A stretch of DNA of 21,269 nucleotides from CAYZXK01 sp964482395 (GCA_964482395.1 CAYZXK010000009.1:1-21269); one strand, 5' to 3'; counted from the stretch's first letter, positions 7,663 to 15,524 are shown. A program made the numbers and translations. Notes: generated by a model from the sequence alone, not told the origin.

Positions 7663-8607
7663 ATGACTGGTTTGCGGGTTTTCGCCGGACGCAGCAATCA
7701 GGCCCTAGCCGAGCAGATCTGCGAGTACCTGGGCTGTCCGCTGGGGCGGGTTCTGCTGGACGACTTCCCGGACGGCGAGACTTCGCTCAAGTTGCTGGAC
7801 GACGTTCGCGGCAGCGACGCCTTCATCGTGCAGTCCACCTGTCCCCCCGCCAACAACCACCTGGTCGAGCTGCTGGTCTTCATCGACTGTGTGAAGCGGG
7901 CGTCGGCCAAGCGGATCACGGCGGTGATTCCGTACTTCGGATACGCCCGGCAGGACCGCAAGGACGAGGGCCGGGTGCCGATCACGGCCAAGCTGGTTGC
8001 GAACCTCCTGACGACCGCGGGTGCGGATCGGGTGTTGACGTTGGATCTGCACGCGGCCCAGATTCAGGGTTTCTTCGACATTCCGGCCGACAACCTTTCG
8101 GCCGAGCCGGTCTTCTCGGCCTACATTGCCTCGCTGGAGCTTGGTCCGCTGACGCTGGTCAGCCCGGACGTGGGGAACGTCAAGCGGGCCAGGGTGTACG
8201 CCAATCGTCTGGGCGGCGAGCTGGCGATCATCGACAAGCGGCGGGTCAGCGGGAGCGAGACCCGGACCATGGCAATCATCGGGGACGTGAGGGACAAGAC
8301 GGTCCTGATGGTGGACGACATCATCGCCACGGCCGGCACGCTGGTGCAGGCCAGCGAGGTGGTGCGGCGGGCGGGGGCCCGCAAGATCATTGCCGCCGCC
8401 ACGCACGGCGTGCTCTGCGGTCCGGCAATCGAGCGTCTGGCGGCCGCCCCCATCGATCACCTGGCCATTACGGACACCATTCCGATCCCGCCGGCGGTCC
8501 GGGCCCGGCTGCCTAATCTGACGGTGCTTTCGGTCAGCGAGCTGATGGGCGAAGCCATCCGGCGGATTCATCGGAATGAATCGGTGAGCAGCTTGTTCAT
8601 GAAGTAG
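7663..8607 (+). CDS. prs: Ribose-phosphate pyrophosphokinase (PRPP synthetase)
   Basis: A 314-residue class I PRPP synthetase, the cytoplasmic enzyme that turns ribose 5-phosphate and ATP into PRPP for purine, pyrimidine, NAD, His and Trp synthesis. Length is typical. Visible motifs are FAGRSNQALA at the N-terminus, FPDGE near residue 41, YARQDRK in the ATP-binding flexible loop, the metal-binding DLHAAQIQGFF at about 128, the catalytic region KRR, and the PRPP-binding loop VLMVDDIIATAGTL at about 215-228, then ATHGVLCG. The start is ATG 7663 with a modest GAAGAG site. It is the first protein gene after tRNA-Gln and is followed 40 bases later by the L25 gene, the same order found in other bacteria. 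Confidence 0.97.
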   Translation: MTGLRVFAGRSNQALAEQICEYLGCPLGRVLLDDFPDGETSLKLLDDVRGSDAFIVQSTCPPANNHLVELLVFIDCVKRASAKRITAVIPYFGYARQDRKDEGRVPITAKLVANLLTTAGADRVLTLDLHAAQIQGFFDIPADNLSAEPVFSAYIASLELGPLTLVSPDVGNVKRARVYANRLGGELAIIDKRRVSGSETRTMAIIGDVRDKTVLMVDDIIATAGTLVQASEVVRRAGARKIIAAATHGVLCGPAIERLAAAPIDHLAITDTIPIPPAVRARLPNLTVLSVSELMGEAIRRIHRNESVSSLFMK

Positions 8608-8647
8608 AAGCCCCAGATCCGGGGCACAGCCCGGACGGAGCAGAACT

Positions 8648-9298
8648 ATGGAAATCCCGGTCATCCAAGGTCAACCCCGACAGCGTCAGGGCCATCATGG
8701 CAACCAGCGGCTCAGGCGGCAAGGTCTGATCCCAGCCGTAATCTACGGACACAAGCAGGCCAATGAGCTGGTCGCGCTGTCGCTGCACGACACGCAACTC
8801 GCGCTCCAGCACATGCAGCACGTGATCCGGCTGAAGATCGACGGTCGCGAGGAGCAGTTGCTCATCAAGGATGTGCAGTACGATCATCTGCAACATCTGC
8901 CGATTCACGTGGACTTGATGCGGGTGGATGTCAGCGAGCGGGTGCGGGTGAAGGTGCCGCTGGAGCTGCGCGGTCGGCCGCGCGGCACGCTGGAGGGCGG
9001 GACGCTGGTCTCAATGCTCACCGAGCTGGAGGTGGAGTGCGTGCTGATGGCGATTCCAGAGAGGATCTGGGTGAAGGTCGATCATCTGGGGCTGAACGAA
9101 TCGCTGCATGTCCGCGACATTCCCGCCCCGGCCAACGTGAAAATCCTCAACCCGCCGGAGGAAATCGTGGCGGTGGTGCATCCGCCGCGCGGCACCACCG
9201 CCGCCGAGCTGGAGGCCGCCCCGACCGGGGAGGCCGCTGAACCCGAGGTGATCGGCAAGGGCCCCAAGGAGGAGGCCGAGGGTGAAGGCGGAGAGTAG
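8648..9298 (+). CDS. rplY: 50S ribosomal protein L25 (general stress protein CTC/TL5 type)
   Basis: A 216-residue long-form L25, the protein that binds 5S rRNA in the large ribosomal subunit. The N-terminal domain (about residues 1-95) contains the family pattern LRRQGLIPAVIYG and a DVQYDHLQHLPIHVDLMRV segment. The C-terminal beta domain spans about 96-185 and includes VDHLGLNESLHVRDI. The last 30 residues are an acidic Ala/Glu-rich tail common in CTC-type proteins. The start ATG has a GGAG site at about 8638. It sits between prs and pth, only two bases separating its stop from the pth start. Confidence 0.94.
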   Translation: MEIPVIQGQPRQRQGHHGNQRLRRQGLIPAVIYGHKQANELVALSLHDTQLALQHMQHVIRLKIDGREEQLLIKDVQYDHLQHLPIHVDLMRVDVSERVRVKVPLELRGRPRGTLEGGTLVSMLTELEVECVLMAIPERIWVKVDHLGLNESLHVRDIPAPANVKILNPPEEIVAVVHPPRGTTAAELEAAPTGEAAEPEVIGKGPKEEAEGEGGE

Positions 9299-9300
9299 CC

Positions 9301-9924
9301 GTGAAGCTAGTGGTGGGGCTGGGAAACCCCGGCCCGCGCTATGCCGAGTCGCGTCACAACATCGGCTTCCAGGTGGTGGACGAGCTGGCCCGGCGCTGGG
9401 CGGTCGGCGTAGCCCGTTACGACCGCGACTTCCAGGGCTTGGTCGTCCGGACCACCGCCTGCGGGCAGGAGGTCCTGCTGCTCAAGCCGACCACTTTTGT
9501 GAACCTGAGCGGGCGGAGCGTGGCGGCGGTCCGCGGGTTTTACAAACTGGCGCTGCCGGACCTGCTGGTGGTGTACGACGATCTGGACCTGCCGGTCGGG
9601 CAATTGCGGCTGCGGGCGGGCGGTTCCGCGGGCGGGCATAAGGGCATGGAGGACATAATCCGTCAGCTCGCGTCCGATCAGATCCCCCGGCTGCGGATCG
9701 GGATCGGGAAGGTGTGCCCGCAGGCCACGGTGGAGTATGTGCTCAGCCGGTTCGAGCCGGAGGAGCGTCCGATCGTGGCAGCCGCTCTGGGCCGGGCGGC
9801 CGACGCGGTGGAATGCTGGCTGAGCCGCGGTCTGGAACCGGCCATGAACCAGTTCAACCGCCGGGCGAACGGCGGGCCGGAAGAGCGGTCGCCTCAGGGC
9901 GACCGGCCGTCGAAAGGAGACTGA
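9301..9924 (+). CDS. pth: Peptidyl-tRNA hydrolase
   Basis: A 207-residue Pth, which releases peptides from peptidyl-tRNA dropped by stalled ribosomes. The N-terminus VGLGNPG is followed by the catalytic His19 in SRHNIGF. N68 (in FVNLSG) and D93 (in VVYDDLD) stand where the enzyme's substrate-binding Asn and the Asp paired to the catalytic His are found. The GGHKGMEDI loop follows, with Lys where E. coli has Asn. The GTG at 9301 is the start because the conserved sequence begins at once, and a GGAG lies about eight bases upstream in the end of rplY. The last 15-20 residues are a charged extension. It is tightly coupled in the translation operon, with S6 starting two bases after its stop. Confidence 0.95.
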   Translation: MKLVVGLGNPGPRYAESRHNIGFQVVDELARRWAVGVARYDRDFQGLVVRTTACGQEVLLLKPTTFVNLSGRSVAAVRGFYKLALPDLLVVYDDLDLPVGQLRLRAGGSAGGHKGMEDIIRQLASDQIPRLRIGIGKVCPQATVEYVLSRFEPEERPIVAAALGRAADAVECWLSRGLEPAMNQFNRRANGGPEERSPQGDRPSKGD

Positions 9925-9926
9925 TT

Positions 9927-10430
9927 TTGAGGCGTTATGAAGCGATGTTCCTGTTTGACCCGGCGGCTGCCCGGGACTGGTCGGTCATTGAAGGCGAGGT
10001 GCGCCGCCTCTGCGACCGGGTCGGGGCTGAGCTGCTGGTGTGCGTGAAGTTCGACGAGCGGAAACTGGCATACGAGATTGCCAAACGGCGACGCGGGACC
10101 TACGTCCTGACCTACTTCGACGCCCCGCCGCAGCGGATCCCGGACCTGGAGCGGGATGTCCGCCTCAGCGAACTGGTCCTGCGGGCCCTGATTTTGCGGG
10201 CCGACAACCTGACCGAGGAGCGGCTGGCCGAGTTGCGAGCGCATCCGCCTCAGGTTCCGCTGGCTCCCTCCGGAGGCGAAGGGCGTCGGCACGAGGAGGA
10301 GCGTCGGGCCGCAGAGCCGCCCGCAGCCGGGGGCGAATCGCCGGCTCTGACGGAGGGTCAGGACCAGACGGCGGCCGTCGGGACCGCGGAGGTGCCGGAG
10401 AGGTTCGAGCTTCCGGCGGACGACGAGTAA
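9927..10430 (+). CDS. rpsF: 30S ribosomal protein S6 with acidic C-terminal extension
   Basis: A 167-residue S6, a small-subunit protein that pairs with S18. I choose TTG 9927 because it gives the expected opening (M)RRYEAMFLFD and has AAAGGAG at 9913-9919, seven bases away; the next ATG (9945) would cut off the first strand. The S6 fold covers residues 1-95, with KLAYEIAKRRRGTYVLTYF and DVRLSELVLRALILR as landmarks. Residues 96-167 are a Pro/Glu/Ala-rich acidic tail beyond the usual length of about 100-130. The order S6, SSB, S18, L9 is the widely conserved rpsF-ssb-rpsR-rplI cluster. Confidence 0.93.
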   Translation: MRRYEAMFLFDPAAARDWSVIEGEVRRLCDRVGAELLVCVKFDERKLAYEIAKRRRGTYVLTYFDAPPQRIPDLERDVRLSELVLRALILRADNLTEERLAELRAHPPQVPLAPSGGEGRRHEEERRAAEPPAAGGESPALTEGQDQTAAVGTAEVPERFELPADDE

Positions 10431-10526
10431 CTGCGTCGAACCGTCTGGCGGCAGTCGGATGTCGGAGTGTGGGCAAGCCGCGGATGTGCCGGCGGGTGCC
10501 TCGCCGGCCGCAAGCAGGGTAGCAAC

Positions 10527-10985
10527 ATGGCAAGCTACAATCGAGTAATACTGCTGGGGAACCTTACTCGCGACCCGCAGTTGCGCTACCTGCCCAGCAA
10601 CATGGCGGTGTGCGAATTCGGGCTGGCCACCAACCGTCGCTGGAGGGACCGCGACGGGAATCAGAAGGAGGAAGTGTGTTTCGTGGACGTGGAGGCCTTT
10701 GGCCGGCAGGCCGAGACCATCAATCAGTACATGGGCAAAGGGCGGCCCATCCTGATCGAGGGGCATCTCCGCCTGGACAGTTGGACCGGCCAGGATGGCC
10801 AGAAGCGTTCCAGGCTGCGCGTGGTGGTGGACAGTTTCCAGTTTGTCGGCGGACGGGTGGAGCAGTCCGGCGGGTCCGCGGAGCGCGGCCCGGGTCGCGA
10901 GGAGCACCCCGCCCCGGAGGCTCCGGGGCGCCCCGGGCCGGAACCGGAGGATCTTCCGCCGGCCGGTGATGATATCCCGTTCTAG
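10527..10985 (+). CDS. ssb: Single-stranded DNA-binding protein
   Basis: A 152-residue SSB that coats single-stranded DNA during replication and repair. The OB fold covers residues 1-110, opening with MASYNRVILLGNLTRDP and including ATNRRWRDRDG, FVDVEAFGRQAE and a GRPILIEGHLRLDSW strand. The linker is rich in Gly, Pro and Glu, and the protein ends in DDIPF, the acidic tip that recruits partner proteins. The frame runs upstream to 10467, but homology starts at ATG 10527. It sits between S6 and S18, and dnaB lies further on in the same run of genes. Confidence 0.96.
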   Translation: MASYNRVILLGNLTRDPQLRYLPSNMAVCEFGLATNRRWRDRDGNQKEEVCFVDVEAFGRQAETINQYMGKGRPILIEGHLRLDSWTGQDGQKRSRLRVVVDSFQFVGGRVEQSGGSAERGPGREEHPAPEAPGRPGPEPEDLPPAGDDIPF

Positions 10986-11051
10986 TATTCAGTGACCGTG
11001 CACCACCCGGCCGCCCAGGGTTGGCGATTAGTTTGAGATCAGGAGTCGAAT

Positions 11052-11312
11052 GTGATTTCCAAGACCGTGGCCAAACAGAAAGCCCGCAAAAAGAAGGCCC
11101 GTCGGGCGGCGGAGGCGACTCGCCTGCGGACTCCGCGACTGAAGCCCGACGAGATTGATTACAAGGACGTCGCGTTGCTTCAGCGTCTGACCAGTGCGCA
11201 GGGCAAGCTCTTTTCGCGTAAGCGAAGCGGGCTGGACGCGGAGTGCCAGCGCAAGGTGGCCCTGGCCCTGAAGCGGGCCCGTTACCTGGCGCTGATGCCG
11301 TACGTGACCTGA
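11052..11312 (+). CDS. rpsR: 30S ribosomal protein S18
   Basis: An 86-residue S18. The start is GTG 11052, with AGGAG at 11041-11045 six bases upstream; no ATG is in frame nearby. The basic N-terminal tail (KQKARKKKARRA) is followed by the S18 core: DYKDVALLQRLTSAQGKLFSRKRSG, then CQRKVALALKRARYLALMPYV, which is the family signature for the 16S rRNA- and S6-binding helices. Length is normal. It follows ssb by 66 bases within the S6-SSB-S18-L9 cluster. Confidence 0.94.
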   Translation: MISKTVAKQKARKKKARRAAEATRLRTPRLKPDEIDYKDVALLQRLTSAQGKLFSRKRSGLDAECQRKVALALKRARYLALMPYVT

Positions 11313-11443
11313 CCGGTCGGCGGGAGCGCCGCGGCGAGGTTGGGAGCCTGGACGCCGGCGACTGCGTCCGGCTGGGCGGTCCGAGGCCGCCGGTGCAATT
11401 GGATGGAGCACTGTTTAGGTCGCTGCTAAAGGGAGAGATTCCG

Positions 11444-11959
11444 GTGCGGGTGTTATTACTTGAGGATGTGCGAAAGCTGGGGCATTTGGGCGATGTGGTG
11501 GATGTCGCCCCCGGGTACGCTCGCAACTACCTGTTGCCTCAGCGGTTGGCTACTGAGCCGACCGAGGCGAACCTGAAGGCCATCGAAGAGCGCCGCCGGG
11601 CCGCGGCCGCCGAGCGGGCCCGGCGGCTGAAGGAATACACCGAACTGGCCGAGCGGCTGCGCGGCCTGGAACTCACCATTCAGGCGGCGGCCAACCCGGA
11701 GGGCACGCTGTACGGGTCGGTGACAGCCAAGGACATTGCCGCGGCGCTTCAGGCGCGGGGCTTTCCGGTTGTGGCGGAGAACGTTATTCTGCCGGCACCG
11801 ATCCGGACTCTGGATGTCCGGATGATCACGCTCGAATTCGCCGACGATCTCAAGGTGGAGATCAAGCTGTGGGTTGAGCGTGAAGGAGGCGCAGCCGATG
11901 GCCACGATGCCCGCTCCGCCGCCGACGTCCAATCTGCCGACTCCGCGAGCGACGCCTAG
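11444..11959 (+). CDS. rplI: 50S ribosomal protein L9 with C-terminal tail overlapping dnaB
   Basis: A 171-residue L9. The start is GTG 11444 (reads VRVLLLEDVRKLGHLGDVV), with an AAAGGGAGAG site just upstream; the longer frame from 11243 includes unrelated residues. The N-terminal 23S rRNA-binding domain shows GDVVDVAPGYARNYLLPQRLA. A long charged helix (about residues 45-75) and the C-terminal domain (GTLYGSVTAKDIAAAL) follow. Conserved sequence ends near KLWVEREGG, at about residue 150. The last 20 residues are Ala/Ser/Asp-rich and are encoded by DNA that is also the start of dnaB in another frame, an overlap of 62 bases. Confidence 0.94.
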   Translation: MRVLLLEDVRKLGHLGDVVDVAPGYARNYLLPQRLATEPTEANLKAIEERRRAAAAERARRLKEYTELAERLRGLELTIQAAANPEGTLYGSVTAKDIAAALQARGFPVVAENVILPAPIRTLDVRMITLEFADDLKVEIKLWVEREGGAADGHDARSAADVQSADSASDA

Positions 11960-13394
11960 CCCCAGCCCGGCCCTGGAACGGCTCCTGCCCCAGGATCTGG
12001 AGGCCGAACGGGCAGTTCTGGGCTCGATGCTGTTGGAACGGGAGGCGATCGGGGAGGTGATCGGGGTTCTCCGCGAGGCCGGCTCGCAGGCCTTCAAGCT
12101 CGAGAAGCATCAGCAGCTTTATGACGTACTGGTCAAGTTCTACGTGGAGGACCGGCCGCTTGACGGGGTGGTAATTAAGGATGAGCTGGTCCGACTGGGC
12201 CTGTGGGAGAAGCTGGGCAAGTTCGAGTTTCTGGCCGGGCTGATCAGTTCGGTGCCCTCGGCGCTGCGGGCCGCCCATTATGCCGGGATCGTCTATGAGA
12301 AGTATCTGCTGCGGCAACTGGTGGCCGCGGCCCATCGGGTCACCGAGCGGGCCTTGGACAACGACCAGCCGGCCCGGGAAGTCCTGGATTATGCCGAGAA
12401 AGAGATATTCGACGTCACCGAGCGGCGGGTCACCGGGCAGGCCCAGCCGCTGCACGAGCTGGTGGAGGAGGCTTTCAAGACCATCGAGCGGCGTGGCAAG
12501 GACGCCCTGACCGGAGAACCGACCGGGTTCTGCGAACTGGATGAGCTGACTTGCGGCTGGCAGCCGGGCGAACTGATCATCATTGCCGGCCGACCTTCGA
12601 TGGGCAAGACCGCGCTGGGGCTGAACATGGCCGAGCACCTGGCGATCGTCGAGCATCGGCCTACCCTGTTCTTCTCGCTGGAAATGAGCCGCCAGCAGGT
12701 CGCTCAGCGGATTCTGTGCAGCCGGGCCCGGGTGAACTCGCATACGCTCCGTCGTGGCCGACACAGCAGCCAGGACCTGGAGCGGCTGAAGGCGGTGGCA
12801 GCCGAGCTGATCCATGCTCCGCTGTTTGTGGACGATACCTCGGACCTGACCATTCTGGAGCTGCGGGCCCGGGCCCGGATGGCCCAGCGCCGGCACGATA
12901 TTCGGGCCATTTTCGTAGACTACTTACAGCTCATGCGCGCCCCGGGCTGCGAGAATCGTCAGGTCGAGGTGGCGACCATCTCCCGCGGGCTGAAGGCACT
13001 GGCCAAGGACCTGAACGTCCCGGTGATCGCGATGGCCCAGCTCAACCGAAGTCCCGAGGACAAGGCCCGTCGCGGCAACCGGCCCCGGATGAGCGATTTG
13101 CGCGAGTCGGGAGCCATTGAGCAGGATGCCGACCTGGTGGCCCTGCTGCACCGCGAGGCATATTACAAGACTCCGCAGGCCCGGGTCCGGCTGGATGACG
13201 AGGACGAGGCTCCCACGGGCTATGAGGACCCGGAGGAGAACCTGGCCGAGCTGATCATCGCCAAGCAGCGCAACGTCCCGGTGGATACCATCCGGCTGCA
13301 TTGGAACCGCACCTACACCCGGTTCGACAGTCACTTGCCGGCCACCGCTGCCCCCCGGTACATCCCGCCCGAGCCGGTGGACAGTCCTTTCTGA
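11898..13394 (+). CDS. dnaB: Replicative DNA helicase DnaB
   Basis: A 498-residue hexameric helicase that unwinds DNA at the fork. I choose ATG 11898, eight bases after a perfect AAGGAGG (11883-11889); the upstream TTG at 11874 lacks such a site. Residues 1-30 are a Pro/Thr/Ser-rich leader, then the N-terminal collar domain starts at RLLPQDLEAERAVLGSML. The RecA-like motor has Walker A GRPSMGKTALG (about 230-240), SLEMSRQQVAQRIL, Walker B IRAIFVDYLQLM (about 334-345), and the DNA-binding region AQLNRSPEDKARRGNRPRMSDLRESG. No intein is present. It closes the tRNA-prs-ribosomal protein operon, so fork helicase and translation genes are probably expressed together. Confidence 0.96.
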   Translation: MATMPAPPPTSNLPTPRATPSPSPALERLLPQDLEAERAVLGSMLLEREAIGEVIGVLREAGSQAFKLEKHQQLYDVLVKFYVEDRPLDGVVIKDELVRLGLWEKLGKFEFLAGLISSVPSALRAAHYAGIVYEKYLLRQLVAAAHRVTERALDNDQPAREVLDYAEKEIFDVTERRVTGQAQPLHELVEEAFKTIERRGKDALTGEPTGFCELDELTCGWQPGELIIIAGRPSMGKTALGLNMAEHLAIVEHRPTLFFSLEMSRQQVAQRILCSRARVNSHTLRRGRHSSQDLERLKAVAAELIHAPLFVDDTSDLTILELRARARMAQRRHDIRAIFVDYLQLMRAPGCENRQVEVATISRGLKALAKDLNVPVIAMAQLNRSPEDKARRGNRPRMSDLRESGAIEQDADLVALLHREAYYKTPQARVRLDDEDEAPTGYEDPEENLAELIIAKQRNVPVDTIRLHWNRTYTRFDSHLPATAAPRYIPPEPVDSPF

Positions 13395-13494
13395 GGGGGG
13401 AGCCTTTGGGGGACTGTGGCTCGCCGATCCACGTCCGATAGAGGTCGTCGGGCAGGCTCCGTCAGGGCCGGCGCCCGCGCCGAATAGGCAACTT

Positions 13495-13524
13495 TTGACA
13501 TGCCCCGGCCCGGATTTGTAGAAT
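13495..13524 (+). promoter_or_regulatory. Sigma70-type promoter for the signalling gene pair
   Basis: A perfect -35 box TTGACA (13495-13500) is followed after 18 bases by TAGAAT (13519-13524), five of six matches to the -10 consensus. Transcription would start near 13531, leaving a leader of about 48 bases before GTG 13579. It is the clearest promoter in the window and separates the dnaB operon from the genes after it. Confidence 0.6.
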
Positions 13525-13578
13525 GACGATCAGCGGACGGCGGGAGCACTCGAGCGACGGTTTCAAGGGAATATCGCG

Positions 13579-14064
13579 GTGTCCCAGGTGCACAGTGCGA
13601 TCCATATTCGCACTGGCCAGCAGCCGAGTGTCGAGTTGGTCGATGCCTGGCTGGAGCGGCATGCGATACCGGTAAGCGTGTTCGGCGACGTTTACCAGGC
13701 GTGCGTGCACCTGCTGAGATATCAGGATCGGCCGGCGGATCTGGTGTTGGTTGGGGCGGACTGGCTGGTCGACGATGAGCTGGACATCGTGCCGTACTTC
13801 CGGCAAACCTGGCCACAGGCCGGTTTGGTGGTATATGGTGAATCGCGCGAGTCCCTGCCGCCGGCGGGCCTGCCTCGGACGATCATCTGCTGCGGGGTGA
13901 CCGCCCTTCGGCGACTGCTGACGGCTGGTCCCTCCGAGCTGTTGAGCAGCCTCGGGCGGAATGTGGGACCGGGCGGGCTGTCGAAGACCGCCGAACCGAC
14001 ACCTCCAGCCGCCGGAGCAAGTCGGTTCGGTTTTCCGGCGGTCAGGCCGGAGGCGGTCGGCTAG
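13579..14064 (+). CDS. Small receiver-like protein lacking the phospho-acceptor
   Basis: A 161-residue protein whose first 120 residues follow the response-regulator receiver pattern: an alternating beta-alpha layout with ADLVLVGADW, then DIVPYFRQTWPQAGLVVYG. In a working receiver the third strand ends in DLVLLD, with the last Asp phosphorylated. Here that position is Gly and the acidic residues expected after strand 1 are missing, so I call it a pseudo-receiver. The last 40 residues are Pro/Gly/Ala-rich and probably disordered. The start is GTG 13579 with AAGGGA eight bases upstream (13565-13570). It lies 48 bases before a second, larger protein that also opens with a degenerate receiver, which suggests a shared pathway. 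Family assignment is by pattern only. Confidence 0.65.
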   Translation: MSQVHSAIHIRTGQQPSVELVDAWLERHAIPVSVFGDVYQACVHLLRYQDRPADLVLVGADWLVDDELDIVPYFRQTWPQAGLVVYGESRESLPPAGLPRTIICCGVTALRRLLTAGPSELLSSLGRNVGPGGLSKTAEPTPPAAGASRFGFPAVRPEAVG

Positions 14065-14112
14065 AAGGGAGGCGGGCCGGCACGCTGAGATCGATGGAAG
14101 GGAAAGTCGGCG

Positions 14113-15492
14113 ATGGGAGGCGGCCCGCGGGTACTCACAGTCGGCCCGGCCACACTCGCTAGTGCAGTGGCCGCCGCAGTCCCGGGCTGCGAGTGCATTC
14201 CCGCCCCTACTCCGCTCAGCGGGCTGTGGGCGGTCGGGCAAGCGGATTTCGATGCGGCCGTGGTATCGCTGACGGCGGGACGGAGCATCCTGCCGGCCAT
14301 CCGCAGTCTGCGCCAGTTGGCGCCCCAGGCGACGATCGTGGTGGTCTGTCCGCCACAACTGGAGCCGGACGCACGCCAAGCGCTCCAGGCCGGGGCTCAT
14401 GAGTATCTTCTGGAACCGCTGCGGCCGGAAGAGCTGGCGGCCATTCTGCTTTCGACCCGAACCCGGTTGGCGGCCCCGAGCGAGTCGAAGTTGGCGGCGG
14501 CCGGCCCACCTGCGGCCCGGGCCGAGGCGATTGAACCCGTGCCGGCTGTCACGGCGGGTGCCGGCCAGCCCGCGCGCCGGTCGGCTCGGCTGACCGACCC
14601 GGCAGTCTTCGAGTTGCTTGCGCACCTGGGCGAGGGTTTACAGGCGACGCTGGACCGGCTGGCGGCCCTGCTGCGGGCCGAGTTCGGGTCCGAGAATGCG
14701 GCAGTCCGCATCAGCGAAGTGACGGCCTTCAGCGGGTCGCCCGGCCCGCCGGCGTTGGAACAGCGGATCCGACGGGAGAATCGGGTCATCGGCAGCATTG
14801 AGCTGGGGCCGCCGATGACCGGCACATACACCTCCCAGGATGCGGATCGCCTGGCGGAGTTCGCTCGGCTGGCTGAGATTCTGATCGCCAAGGAACGTCA
14901 GCAGCTCGAGCAGCAGGAGTTGATCTGGCGTGACGACCTCAGCGGCCTGCACAATCGACGTTACTTCGACGCCAAGCTGGATGAGTGGATTGAACAGGCC
15001 CGGGCCCGGTACTTATGGCTGACGGTCGTGCTGTTCGATATCGACAACTTCAAGAGCTATAACGATGCTTACGGCCACGAGACCGGCGACGCGCTGATTC
15101 GCGAGGTGGCGGAGCTGCTGCGGCTCTGCCAGCGGGAAACGGACGTGCTAGCTCGCTACGGCCTGGGCGACGAGTTCGCAGTCATTCTCAGACACCCCGA
15201 CACTCCCGCCGGTCCGCAGCCGACGACCAATCGGCGGACGCCACGCTCCCAGCATCCCACCGACTTCATGGTGCTGGCCGGACGCTACTTGAGCGTCATT
15301 CGCAGCCACCCCTTCAAATGCCTGGGGCCCGACGCGCCCGGACCGGTGACCATGAGCGGGGGCCTGGCCTGCTACCCGTGGGACGGAACTACGCGGTCGG
15401 AGGTCATGCGCGCCGCCGACCAAGCCCTGCGAGCGGCCAAGCGGAGCGGCAAGAATCGGATCGTGCTTGCCGGATCACATCCGACGCGCTGA
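14113..15492 (+). CDS. Degenerate receiver-GAF-GGDEF protein (diguanylate cyclase-like)
   Basis: A 459-residue cytoplasmic signalling protein. Residues 1-115 resemble a receiver, with a C-terminal half like LEPDARQALQAGAHEYLLEPLRPEELA, but Ser/Thr-rich sequence replaces the phospho-Asp site (AAVVSLTAG). Residues about 165-265 look like a GAF domain, followed by a short coiled coil (KERQQLEQQEL). The GGDEF domain (about 275-450) begins DDLSGLHNRRYFD and has the metal-binding FDIDNFKSYNDAYGHETGD. The inhibitory RxxD site is RETD (341-344). The active-site loop reads RYGLGDEF instead of RYGGDEF, one Leu inserted (G350, L351, G352). A planctomycete-like insert follows (about 360-410), ending PVTMSGGLA. 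Enzyme activity is therefore doubtful; it may still bind GTP or c-di-GMP. Confidence 0.85.
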   Translation: MGGGPRVLTVGPATLASAVAAAVPGCECIPAPTPLSGLWAVGQADFDAAVVSLTAGRSILPAIRSLRQLAPQATIVVVCPPQLEPDARQALQAGAHEYLLEPLRPEELAAILLSTRTRLAAPSESKLAAAGPPAARAEAIEPVPAVTAGAGQPARRSARLTDPAVFELLAHLGEGLQATLDRLAALLRAEFGSENAAVRISEVTAFSGSPGPPALEQRIRRENRVIGSIELGPPMTGTYTSQDADRLAEFARLAEILIAKERQQLEQQELIWRDDLSGLHNRRYFDAKLDEWIEQARARYLWLTVVLFDIDNFKSYNDAYGHETGDALIREVAELLRLCQRETDVLARYGLGDEFAVILRHPDTPAGPQPTTNRRTPRSQHPTDFMVLAGRYLSVIRSHPFKCLGPDAPGPVTMSGGLACYPWDGTTRSEVMRAADQALRAAKRSGKNRIVLAGSHPTR

Positions 15493-15524
15493 GCCGCGGC
15501 CGGCCACCCAGCCCCGCACCCTGG

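Noticed and set aside
13462..14625. A 387-codon minus-strand open frame across the two signalling genes
   Set aside because: Composition is Arg/Gly/Pro-rich with no motifs, and it covers the promoter and both supported plus-strand genes.
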